Assembly: GCA_029287105.1 (NCBI GenBank)
Contig: JARFRT010000288.1
Span: forward strand, 1 to 6,199
Source of the DNA: Akkermansiaceae bacterium
GTDB taxonomy: Bacteria > Verrucomicrobiota > Verrucomicrobiia > Verrucomicrobiales > Akkermansiaceae
DNA: 6,199 bases
Direction: 5' to 3'
Below are positions 1-6,141 of this stretch, piece after piece. The notes under the pieces are model-generated. The model was not told where the DNA came from and did no database searches. It saw only the letters and a list, made by a program, of their open reading frames with translations. Every line of letters begins with the position of its first letter. The stretch's first letter is position 1. Made by a program: the position numbers and the translations under genes.

Positions 1-814
1 AATCGCCGAGCCAGAGCTCCATGGCGCTGACCCCACGGTCCGACGGCCCGCCATTGCCTTCGACCCGGTAATAGTTCGCCTTGCCGGCGAGCGCGGTCTT
101 GGCGGCCTTGTGGTAGTTCATGCTGATCGAGTCGCCGACGACCAGGACACGGGGAAGTTTCGGGTCGTCCACTTCGCGTGGGTCGGGCAGCGGCGTAATC
201 TCGGCGCGATGCAAGGTGAAGCGGCCGTCGGATTCCCGACCGTGCACGGTCGTCTCCCAAAACCCCTTAGCGAGTTCGGCGGCGGTGGTGGCGGAGGAAA
301 TGCGGATTTCGTTTCTACGTCTGGACAGGGACACCTTGACGGGTTTGCCATTGATCGTAACGGTCCCGCTGCGGGGATCTTTCGCGTCGGGGGTGAACCA
401 GGCGGTCAGGCTGGTGCGGTCGTCGGCCATGCCGGTGGCTGATTTCGAGTCGGTCAGCACCTTGGCCAGCTTGAAAAAAAAGGGCTTCCCCTGCGCCGCC
501 GCCTCGGCCTGGGTGGCGTTGAGCATTTCAAAGCGGGTCACGACCGGACCTTTGATGCCCTTGAAGTCGCTCTGCAGAACGACTTTGGTGAACTGGGTTT
601 GATCGGTCCAACCAATGCTGTGCCGGGACTTTCCTTCATGGGTTTGGGGGTCCAGTACGGTTTCCTTCAACAGCTCGAAGCTTTTTCCCGCCAAATCGAC
701 CTTAAAAATCTTCCCCTTTGCACCGTTGAGGTCTTCGGCGGCTGCAAGGTGCCATACCCCGGCACCTGTAATGCACAGGACTGCGGCCAGGGTGCTTATT
801 TTGATTGATTTCAT
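1..814 (-). CDS. SGNH/GDSL-family hydrolase, exported, N-terminal 271 residues (3' end beyond window)
   Basis: Probable extracytoplasmic serine esterase, perhaps a carbohydrate O-acetylesterase. The first 26 residues form a signal peptide (Lys2, Lys5, hydrophobic core, likely cut after AAA). Residues 27-215 are an unassigned, apparently beta-rich region. The SGNH domain begins with PRVLVVGDSIS at 221-231, giving Ser229 as the expected nucleophile; NGGPSDRG at 254-261 is the likely block II glycine region. The Asn block and the C-terminal Asp-x-x-His are off the window, so the catalytic set cannot be confirmed and the true length is unknown. The ATG at 814 is chosen because it gives a clean signal peptide and lies 45 bases after the rhamnosidase stop. 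No Shine-Dalgarno is seen. Cotranscription with the rhamnosidase is plausible. A run of eight T encodes Phe112-114. The family call is strong; acetyl-ester specificity is inferred from context only. Confidence 0.85.
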   Translation of the reverse strand, partial: MKSIKISTLAAVLCITGAGVWHLAAAEDLNGAKGKIFKVDLAGKSFELLKETVLDPQTHEGKSRHSIGWTDQTQFTKVVLQSDFKGIKGPVVTRFEMLNATQAEAAAQGKPFFFKLAKVLTDSKSATGMADDRTSLTAWFTPDAKDPRSGTVTINGKPVKVSLSRRRNEIRISSATTAAELAKGFWETTVHGRESDGRFTLHRAEITPLPDPREVDDPKLPRVLVVGDSISMNYHKAAKTALAGKANYYRVEGNGGPSDRGVSAMELWLGD

Positions 815-821
815 GATTATT

Positions 822-827
822 GTTATA
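822..827 (-). promoter_or_regulatory. Possible -10 box (TATAAC) for a leaderless SGNH hydrolase transcript
   Basis: On the minus strand TATAAC matches the bacterial -10 consensus at five of six positions and ends seven bases before the ATG at 814. Transcription started from it would begin at or next to the start codon, giving a leaderless mRNA, which fits the missing Shine-Dalgarno. No recognisable -35 lies 16-18 bases upstream. The box sits inside the palindrome GTTATAAC, so a chance AT-rich match is quite possible. Confidence 0.25.
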
Positions 828-840
828 ACGAAATGATGAA

Positions 841-853
841 CCAGGAACCCTGG
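841..853 (-). terminator. Small hairpin just after the rhamnosidase stop (weak attenuator or terminator candidate)
   Basis: CCAGG and CCTGG form a perfect 5-bp stem with a 3-base loop, starting seven bases after the rhamnosidase TAG. On the minus strand it is followed by TTCATCATTT rather than a clean T tract, so it is at best a weak terminator. It may instead be an mRNA end-stabilising hairpin between two cotranscribed genes. Confidence 0.25.
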
Positions 854-859
854 GAATCA

Positions 860-3088
860 CTAGCGGGCAGAAGTCTGGATGCGATGCTCGCCCGACCCCA
901 CACCGGTAATGCGCAGGAATTTCCCATCGGCTTTTCCATTGACCTGCTTGCCATCTAGCGAGACACGATCATGCCCGCCACGGATCGGCACATAGACATC
1001 GGCCGTGGTATTGGCCGGGATGTTGACGGTGAGTGCAAATGCCCCCGCCGGCTCCTGATTGAATGTCACGTAGACCGGCCCGCGAATCGTCGGGGTTTTC
1101 AGTGCCCCGCTGCGGAGTGAGCCGACGCGTGGTTTGATTTGAATCCGGCCGAAACCGGGCTCGAGTGGTGTCACTCCCATCAACCTTCTCGGGATGATGT
1201 TGGCCGGGACGGCGCCCCAGGCGTGGTTCCAGTCTTGGTTGCCCTTGAATTGATTCCCCCATGCCTCCATGGAAATGGTTGACCCTTCACGGATCATGTT
1301 CCACCAGCTGCGCTTCCCTTTTGAATTCATCAGCGAGAGCGCGTAATCGTCCTCACCTGCCAGGTAGAGCGCGTCCAGCAGATACTGCGCGCCGTAGACG
1401 CTGCAACCCATTTTCCTGGATTTGACAAATCGGGTCACCCCGGCCATCCGGTCTGCCGGCACCAGCCCGAAAGCTAACGGCCACATGTTGGCGTGTAATG
1501 ACGCGTGCTTGCTGCCCTCGCCGTCGATGTAGATGCCGCGCTTGGCATCAAACAGCTTCTCGTTGATCATCGCTCCGACCTGGGTGGCCTTTTTTTCAAA
1601 TTCAGCGGCATCCGCATGCTTGCCCAGTGCCTTGGCCATCCGGGCAAACAGAACACAGGTCCGGTAATGGAAAACGTTGACCACGGTATTAATCGGCTTG
1701 AAGTCATAGCCGTCGCGTTCCCCTTTCGGCCAATCGACAATGTCACGAAGCTTGTTGATGTGGATTTTTTCAAACACCTCCTTGGGAATGTTCTGTGTGC
1801 TGATCAATCCGTCGGCACGCGCCAGCTCGTGGAGCGTCTTGGCTTTCAGGTCCTGGTAGTAGCGGGCCATCGACTCCTTGTCCCCGGTGTATTCGTAATC
1901 GGCCCAGGCCATGAGCACGGAGTGATGCGCCCACTCGGTCGGCCAGGTCGGGTGCATGATCAAGTACTCATGGGAATGCCGCGCCAGCGTGTACTCGCGG
2001 TCGGTTCCGTAGTGGCAGAGTTGGTTAATGTAGGCATCCGCCTCATAGGGGATGCGTTCCCGGTCGCCATCCACATAGACCCCGCAAAAGCTGGTCGCCT
2101 TGATCGAGTACTTCGACATCTCCCAGACCGCATTCAAGGTCTCGTCGGAGCTTGTAAAACTCGCGGCTTCATCGTCGAACGGGTAATGAACGGCCACCAT
2201 CGTCACCGAATCGATATCCAGGGTCGCCGGGCAAGCGCTGATCTCACAGTAGCGGAATGGCATCACCTCACCGACGGATGCGGGCATCTTGATGGCAGCT
2301 CCGCCCGTATTCCTTTTGTCCGGGGTGATTGTTACCGTGTAGCTCCCCTGCCCTTTGCTCACCGGCACCGTCATCATGCGGTAGCGACGGGTGCCGCCGG
2401 GTTTGCGGTTGACCCGCTCGCCGTCCGGCGTCCGCTCCTCACCCAGGTGCACTTCAACGTTGGCGGCAACCGGGCTGTTGATTCTGAGTGTCACGGTGCC
2501 AAAGGCGGCTTTGCCAAAATCAAAATAGGCGTGACCGTCAGCCACTTTCAGGAACTTGACCGGTTTCCGCTCCTCGCGCACCGGCAGATAGCGATCGGGC
2601 AGCGCGTCACGCGGTGGCCCGTCATTCGGCGGCACATGGGCTGCAGCGCCTGCCTTTTTCTGCCCCTGCCGATGGATTCGTTGCGGCTCCGACCAGCGTG
2701 GTGGCGTGCCGGATTGAAGAAATGTCCGCACCTTCCACCAGCAGGACGTCCCGGCCTGCAGCGGGGCCCCGTTGTATTCCACCGCCACCGATTGCGAGGA
2801 GTCCACCCGTCCGCTGTCCCACAGGTCACCGGTGCCCGCTTTCAGCTTGGCGGCGCTGCTGGCCACCAGGATCTGATAGGCGGTCTGCACTTCGTCTTTG
2901 ACCGGCGAGTTGACCACCCAGCCAAATTCCGGCTGAGAATCGGTGATGACCGTCCGCTCCGGATACGCCATGAGCTCACACATCAAGCCGGTTGGCACAT
3001 TCTCCACCGCGGCATCGGCGGTGGCCACCTGGCCAAAGGCGGTGATCAACAGTATCGCTGCCAGTTTGCTTGTGTTCCTATCTTTCAT
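860..3088 (-). CDS. Alpha-L-rhamnosidase, glycoside hydrolase family 78, exported, compact form
   Basis: Hydrolyses terminal alpha-L-rhamnose, by inversion in GH78. Residues 1-26 are a signal peptide (likely cut after ADA). About 45-138 form the Ig/Fn3-like N-terminal domain (AYQILVASS, GDLWDSGRV, CWWKVRTF, RWSEP). A low-complexity linker spans 139-165. About 185-305 form a beta sandwich (YFDFGKAAFGT). About 310-630 form the (alpha/alpha)6 six-hairpin domain, and about 631-742 the C-terminal beta domain. The acidic motif DGDRERIPYEAD at 340-351 corresponds to the family's acid-residue cluster (candidates Asp340, Glu344, Asp351). SMEAW with Glu608, followed by DWNHAWG at 619-625, corresponds to the second catalytic Glu region. 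At 742 residues it is short for GH78 because the usual jelly-roll domain between the Ig domain and the sandwich is absent. The ATG at 3088 gives the signal peptide; no Shine-Dalgarno precedes it. Exact glycan specificity cannot be read. Confidence 0.93.
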   Translation of the reverse strand: MKDRNTSKLAAILLITAFGQVATADAAVENVPTGLMCELMAYPERTVITDSQPEFGWVVNSPVKDEVQTAYQILVASSAAKLKAGTGDLWDSGRVDSSQSVAVEYNGAPLQAGTSCWWKVRTFLQSGTPPRWSEPQRIHRQGQKKAGAAAHVPPNDGPPRDALPDRYLPVREERKPVKFLKVADGHAYFDFGKAAFGTVTLRINSPVAANVEVHLGEERTPDGERVNRKPGGTRRYRMMTVPVSKGQGSYTVTITPDKRNTGGAAIKMPASVGEVMPFRYCEISACPATLDIDSVTMVAVHYPFDDEAASFTSSDETLNAVWEMSKYSIKATSFCGVYVDGDRERIPYEADAYINQLCHYGTDREYTLARHSHEYLIMHPTWPTEWAHHSVLMAWADYEYTGDKESMARYYQDLKAKTLHELARADGLISTQNIPKEVFEKIHINKLRDIVDWPKGERDGYDFKPINTVVNVFHYRTCVLFARMAKALGKHADAAEFEKKATQVGAMINEKLFDAKRGIYIDGEGSKHASLHANMWPLAFGLVPADRMAGVTRFVKSRKMGCSVYGAQYLLDALYLAGEDDYALSLMNSKGKRSWWNMIREGSTISMEAWGNQFKGNQDWNHAWGAVPANIIPRRLMGVTPLEPGFGRIQIKPRVGSLRSGALKTPTIRGPVYVTFNQEPAGAFALTVNIPANTTADVYVPIRGGHDRVSLDGKQVNGKADGKFLRITGVGSGEHRIQTSAR

Positions 3089-3116
3089 CGTCGTGATCAG
3101 TTTCTATTCGATTGTT

Positions 3117-3147
3117 AGTTTAAGCGAACGGGCCGCAGAGGTGACAA
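3117..3147 (-). promoter_or_regulatory. Weak sigma70-like promoter candidate upstream of the rhamnosidase
   Basis: On the minus strand TTGTCA (3147-3142, one mismatch to TTGACA) is followed after 19 bases by TAAACT (3122-3117, two mismatches to TATAAT). It would start transcription roughly 20 bases before the rhamnosidase ATG. The spacer is long and the -10 is poor, so this is only a candidate. Its position directly downstream of the TCACCCG cluster is what makes it worth recording. Confidence 0.2.
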
Positions 3148-3155
3148 GGCGATGA

Positions 3156-3201
3156 TCACCCGATCGCACACGGGTGACCAGCATGAATTCCACATCACCC
3201 G
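3156..3201. repeat. Cluster of three TCACCCG heptamers in alternating orientation (candidate operator or paired hairpins)
   Basis: TCACCCG at 3156-3162, its exact inverse CGGGTGA at 3171-3177 and TCACCCG again at 3195-3201. The first two form a 7-bp perfect inverted repeat with an 8-base loop; the second and third form another with a 17-base loop. The middle copy can pair with only one partner at a time. The group lies 68-113 bases upstream of the rhamnosidase start and 97 bases past the transporter stop. Reading: a binding site for a regulator of the rhamnosidase, or alternative leader RNA folds. The repeat is directly visible; any function is inference. Confidence 0.5.
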
Positions 3202-3228
3202 TCGCGTGAGCCCGTCTTACCTGCGGAT

Positions 3229-3252
3229 CCCGCCGGTTGTTGCATCGGCGGG
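3229..3252 (-). terminator. GC-rich hairpin downstream of the transporter (terminator candidate without a T tract)
   Basis: CCCGCCG at 3229-3235 and CGGCGGG at 3246-3252 form a 7-bp all-GC perfect stem with a 10-base loop, beginning 45 bases after the transporter TGA. No T run follows on the minus strand, so it is not a classic intrinsic terminator. It could be a Rho-assisted or 3'-end-protecting hairpin that separates the transporter transcript from the rhamnosidase. Confidence 0.4.
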
Positions 3253-3297
3253 TGTTTATGCAAGCAATCGGCATGACACAGGCGAGATCTTTCCTCC

Positions 3298-5094
3298 TCA
3301 ACTCTCGACAGGTCCTGCGGACTGGAAGATGCGCCGAATATTAGGCAGGAAGGAAATGATCAACATCATCGAGAAGAAGATAGCATTGAGAGCCAGACCG
3401 AGGTTGGCAAGTATAACGGATGACCAGGCGCTGTCGGCAGCCTGACCATCAACCCACATTCTCCAAGTAGTTACCCCGATAAGGATGATCGTGATCGGGA
3501 TGAGGAGGGTCCGAACCCAGCGTTCACCATGAACGTTAAAATCATGATCCGGATTCTTGTTCGCTGCGTTCACCACCTTATTGTAAACCGTGAGCATCAA
3601 CAGCGAACCGACACCGATAGCGGCGAAGATGGCCCACATCGAATAAGGGTCGTAAGTATTCCAAAGAAGATCCCTGACACCGAAGGAGTCGGTCCCGGCC
3701 ATTTCCGCGAGCTTGGGTACGACTTCTTCTTTGGGCAGCATATCCACCGCGTCCTTGCTCATGCCGAGTTGATCGACGAGGTAGCGCTTGGCGAGCACCA
3801 CCTTGTCGCCACCACTTTCATAGAGGTGACCTGCGATAATTGAACCGATCGACCAACCGATGCCGACGGTGAAATTACTGAAGCCGATGTAGAGACCCTC
3901 CCTGCCCTTGGGGGCAATGTCGACAATGTAGCGGGCGAAGGAGGGACCGGACATCATCTCGCCGAGGGAGAAGATGCCGATGCAACCGAGTATCCACCAT
4001 CCGCCAAAGCTCATACCGAGTCCGTAGGTCGCGAAGATGGCCATGCCGATACCCATGATGATGGTAACAAGCGTGGGTACCCTGCGGGTGAAGTAACCCA
4101 TCAGGAAGGTTCCGATGCTGATCAGAAGAGCGTTGAAGTTGATCATCCACTCCTGGGTCAGGTTGCCGCCGTTGACCGTGGGCACGACGTTCTCACCAAC
4201 GACCGAACCCAAGGCCGCCGCAAGATGCCGCGAATCGACCCAGTCATCGATGAAGTTCGGAAGGATATCGAACAGCTGGAAGGTCATCAACCAGAACCCG
4301 GCGAAGCTGAGCGTTAAGAAAAAGATGCGAGGTTCAAGCAGTCCGCGCAGAGACTCGAAAAGCATCCTCATGGGGCCAGGCTTCTCCACCCCTTTCGCGT
4401 TCGCCAGTCGGGCCGGTTCCTTGAAGAGGAATAGCGGGATGAAGTTGAGCGCGACTGCCGCGGAGCAGATGATGAATACCCAATCCCAGCTTATCACCCG
4501 CAGATATCCGGCAACCAGCGGACCAAAGAAACCTCCGACATTAACCAGTTGGTAAAAAATACTCCAGCCGAGCGCGGAGTTTTTCGGGCTGAGTTGGTTG
4601 GCGATCAGGCCACCAATACCGGGCTTGAAGATCGCGGTGCCGAAGGCAACGAACATCGCTCCGATGAAGAGGACACCATAGGTCTGGTCGATGCCCTGGG
4701 CACGGGCCTCAGCGAGAGGCATGTCCGCCAACATTTCGGCCAGCGGGATACAGTAGGCCATGATGATGTAGCCAACGATCTTCGCCAGCGTCGCAATGCC
4801 GATATTGACCTTGTAGCCGTAGCGATCAGCGAAGCCGCCGGAAAGGATGGGCACGAAGGACTGCACGATAGCCCACACGGCGTACAAACTGCCCTTCTGA
4901 ATCTGGGTGAGTTCCGGACCGCCGTTGCCGATCGCGGCCACCATGAAGACTGGCAGGACCACTCGCACGCCATAGTAGGAGAAGCGCTCGACGAGTTCCA
5001 TCCAGCCCGACAGCCAGAAGATGGCACTGAAGGATTTGAATTGGCTGAGAAGTGTGTCGCTTTGGGGGGAGGAGGGAGAAGGAGATGTCGTCAT
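3298..5094 (-). CDS. POT-like MFS transporter (proton-coupled oligopeptide transporter relative), substrate unknown
   Basis: Integral inner-membrane protein, 598 residues, about 14 hydrophobic segments: six at about 40-225, six at about 256-503, and two more at about 527-547 and 560-583. ELVERFSYYG at 33-42 carries the ExxER proton-coupling motif of the POT/PTR2 family (Glu33, Glu36, Arg37). GGFADRYGYK at 86-95 is the MFS loop 2-3 motif. FKPGIGGL with the following SIFYQLVNVGG (156-188) resembles the POT signature. Unlike typical bacterial POTs, the two extra helices appear C-terminal rather than between helices 6 and 7. Helices 7-8 and 11-12 are joined by long polar loops (about 280-315 and 425-482), expected to face outward. 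POTs usually import di- or tripeptides; between glycan enzymes a glycoside or oligosaccharide is possible but unproven. The ATG at 5094 gives a 20-residue Ser/Pro-rich cytoplasmic start; no Shine-Dalgarno is seen. Confidence 0.82.
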   Translation of the reverse strand: MTTSPSPSSPQSDTLLSQFKSFSAIFWLSGWMELVERFSYYGVRVVLPVFMVAAIGNGGPELTQIQKGSLYAVWAIVQSFVPILSGGFADRYGYKVNIGIATLAKIVGYIIMAYCIPLAEMLADMPLAEARAQGIDQTYGVLFIGAMFVAFGTAIFKPGIGGLIANQLSPKNSALGWSIFYQLVNVGGFFGPLVAGYLRVISWDWVFIICSAAVALNFIPLFLFKEPARLANAKGVEKPGPMRMLFESLRGLLEPRIFFLTLSFAGFWLMTFQLFDILPNFIDDWVDSRHLAAALGSVVGENVVPTVNGGNLTQEWMINFNALLISIGTFLMGYFTRRVPTLVTIIMGIGMAIFATYGLGMSFGGWWILGCIGIFSLGEMMSGPSFARYIVDIAPKGREGLYIGFSNFTVGIGWSIGSIIAGHLYESGGDKVVLAKRYLVDQLGMSKDAVDMLPKEEVVPKLAEMAGTDSFGVRDLLWNTYDPYSMWAIFAAIGVGSLLMLTVYNKVVNAANKNPDHDFNVHGERWVRTLLIPITIILIGVTTWRMWVDGQAADSAWSSVILANLGLALNAIFFSMMLIISFLPNIRRIFQSAGPVES

Positions 5095-5229
5095 AGGAAA
5101 GGGCGTCAGAGGATGGTAAAGGGAGATACGTCGGTTGAAATTCGCTCGCGTTATGCACGGAATCGGGTCATGAGGCGAACAAAAACCCCAGATATGTCAG
5201 GAACTGCGCTGGATCGGGCAAATACAGGC
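5095..5229. other. 135-base gap between esterase and transporter, no clear signal
   Basis: On the minus strand the esterase TAA is followed by a weak CCAG/CTGG pairing and a GGGGTTTTTG stretch, which is too poor a stem to call a terminator. Before the transporter ATG there is no Shine-Dalgarno and no good -35/-10 pair. The length would allow a separate promoter, but none can be named. Confidence 0.5.
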
Positions 5230-6117
5230 TTACTTGGATTGGACCAGGAACTTCCTCGTCTGCAGCCAGTAGAGCAGGTCGTCGGCCCACGGATGGATGT
5301 CCTTGTAGGGCGGTTTGCTTGCCAACCCCAACCCATGCCGTCCGTTCTCAAAAACATGGAGGGCAAAGGGCACCTTGGCCTGGCTCATGGCCGCGGCAAA
5401 GGCCAGGCTGTTCTCCACCTTGACCACGCTGTCATTGGCGGTGTGCCAGAGGAAGGTCGGTGGCGTTTGCGGGGTCACCTGCAGTTCGTTCGAAAGCTCC
5501 TTGATCAGCTCGGGTGACGGCTCGGATCCCAACAGGTTGCTTCTTGATCCCTTGTGGGTTGTCGGGCCCATACTGATGACGGCATAACAAAGAATACCCA
5601 GGTCGGGACGCGAGCTGACTCGCTCGATGGGATCGCTGGATGTGGAATCACCCGCATCAAAATGAGTCAGCAGGGTCGATGCCAGATGCCCGCCTGCCGA
5701 TGAACCCATGACCCCAATCCGTTGAGGATCAATCTTCCATGCGGCTGCGTTGGCGCGCACCGTACGGAGGGCACGGGCGGCATCACCCAGCATGACGGGA
5801 TGCCGGTAACCGGCCCTGCCGAGCCGGTATTTCAGGACAAAGGCATTGATACCATGCATCTGCAGCCACTCGGCATAGCCCTTGCCCTCATGCCCAGCCA
5901 GCATACCGTAACCGCCACCGGGGCAAATCACGATGGCTGCGCCCGTGTTGTTTTTTTCGGCGGCGGGGAAATGCGTCAGAGTCGGAATGTCACGGGGCGT
6001 CTGACCTTTCGAGCCCGGTGCGGCCCCCTCCCACAGTGGCACTTCCTTGGCAGAGAGGCTGGTGAGTATGAGCGAGGCAATGATCGGGCAAACAAGGAGT
6101 GCGCGTGGATATTTCAT
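5230..6117 (-). CDS. Exported alpha/beta-hydrolase esterase (acetylxylan-esterase/BD-FAE-like)
   Basis: Probable carbohydrate acyl esterase of the alpha/beta-hydrolase fold (esterase/lipase group COG0657 and relatives). Residues 1-23 are a signal peptide (likely cut after LSA). The mature part opens with EVPLWEGAAPG at 25-35, typical of this group. ICPGGGY at 64-70 is the oxyanion-hole motif in place of HGGG. GVMGSSAGGHLA at 135-146 holds the nucleophile elbow G-S-S-A-G with Ser140. HTANDSVV at 225-232 supplies Asp229 and NGRHGLG at 258-264 supplies His261, so the triad is complete. At 295 residues it is full length for the group. It is first of the four genes in transcription order, 135 bases before the transporter. 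No Shine-Dalgarno precedes the ATG at 6117, chosen for its signal peptide. Acetyl removal from a polysaccharide is the best guess; feruloyl or other esters are not excluded. Confidence 0.9.
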   Translation of the reverse strand: MKYPRALLVCPIIASLILTSLSAKEVPLWEGAAPGSKGQTPRDIPTLTHFPAAEKNNTGAAIVICPGGGYGMLAGHEGKGYAEWLQMHGINAFVLKYRLGRAGYRHPVMLGDAARALRTVRANAAAWKIDPQRIGVMGSSAGGHLASTLLTHFDAGDSTSSDPIERVSSRPDLGILCYAVISMGPTTHKGSRSNLLGSEPSPELIKELSNELQVTPQTPPTFLWHTANDSVVKVENSLAFAAAMSQAKVPFALHVFENGRHGLGLASKPPYKDIHPWADDLLYWLQTRKFLVQSK

Positions 6118-6141
6118 GATGGTGTGTTGTTACTGATGCTA

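Noticed and set aside
110..602. Two overlapping plus-strand frames (110-442 and 120-602) opposite the SGNH hydrolase
   Set aside because: One contains a poly-Gly run that is just the complement of a run of Ala/Thr codons. The minus-strand reading has a signal peptide and a catalytic GDS block, so these are shadows.
1505..3118. Plus-strand open frame of 537 codons opposite the rhamnosidase
   Set aside because: Its translation is rich in His, Arg, Gly and Val with no domain or motif, and it lies fully antisense to a clear GH78 gene. It is open because of the GC-rich codon use of the real gene.
3104..3274. Small minus-strand frame (56 residues from the ATG at 3274) after a strong GAGGAGG element at the transporter stop
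   Set aside because: The GGAGG at 3293-3297 is 18 bases from the ATG, too far for normal use, and the product is Arg-rich with no family resemblance. The frame also runs across both hairpin regions of the gap.
5175..5215. GGGGTTTTTG stretch after the esterase as an intrinsic terminator
   Set aside because: The only stem before the T run is a 4-5 bp CCAG/CTGG pairing with a long loop, too weak to call.
4549..5517. Plus-strand open frame of 322 codons across the transporter, the gap and the esterase
   Set aside because: It spans two genes and an intergenic gap on the opposite strand, shows no recognisable fold or motif, and has the polar, repetitive make-up of a shadow frame.
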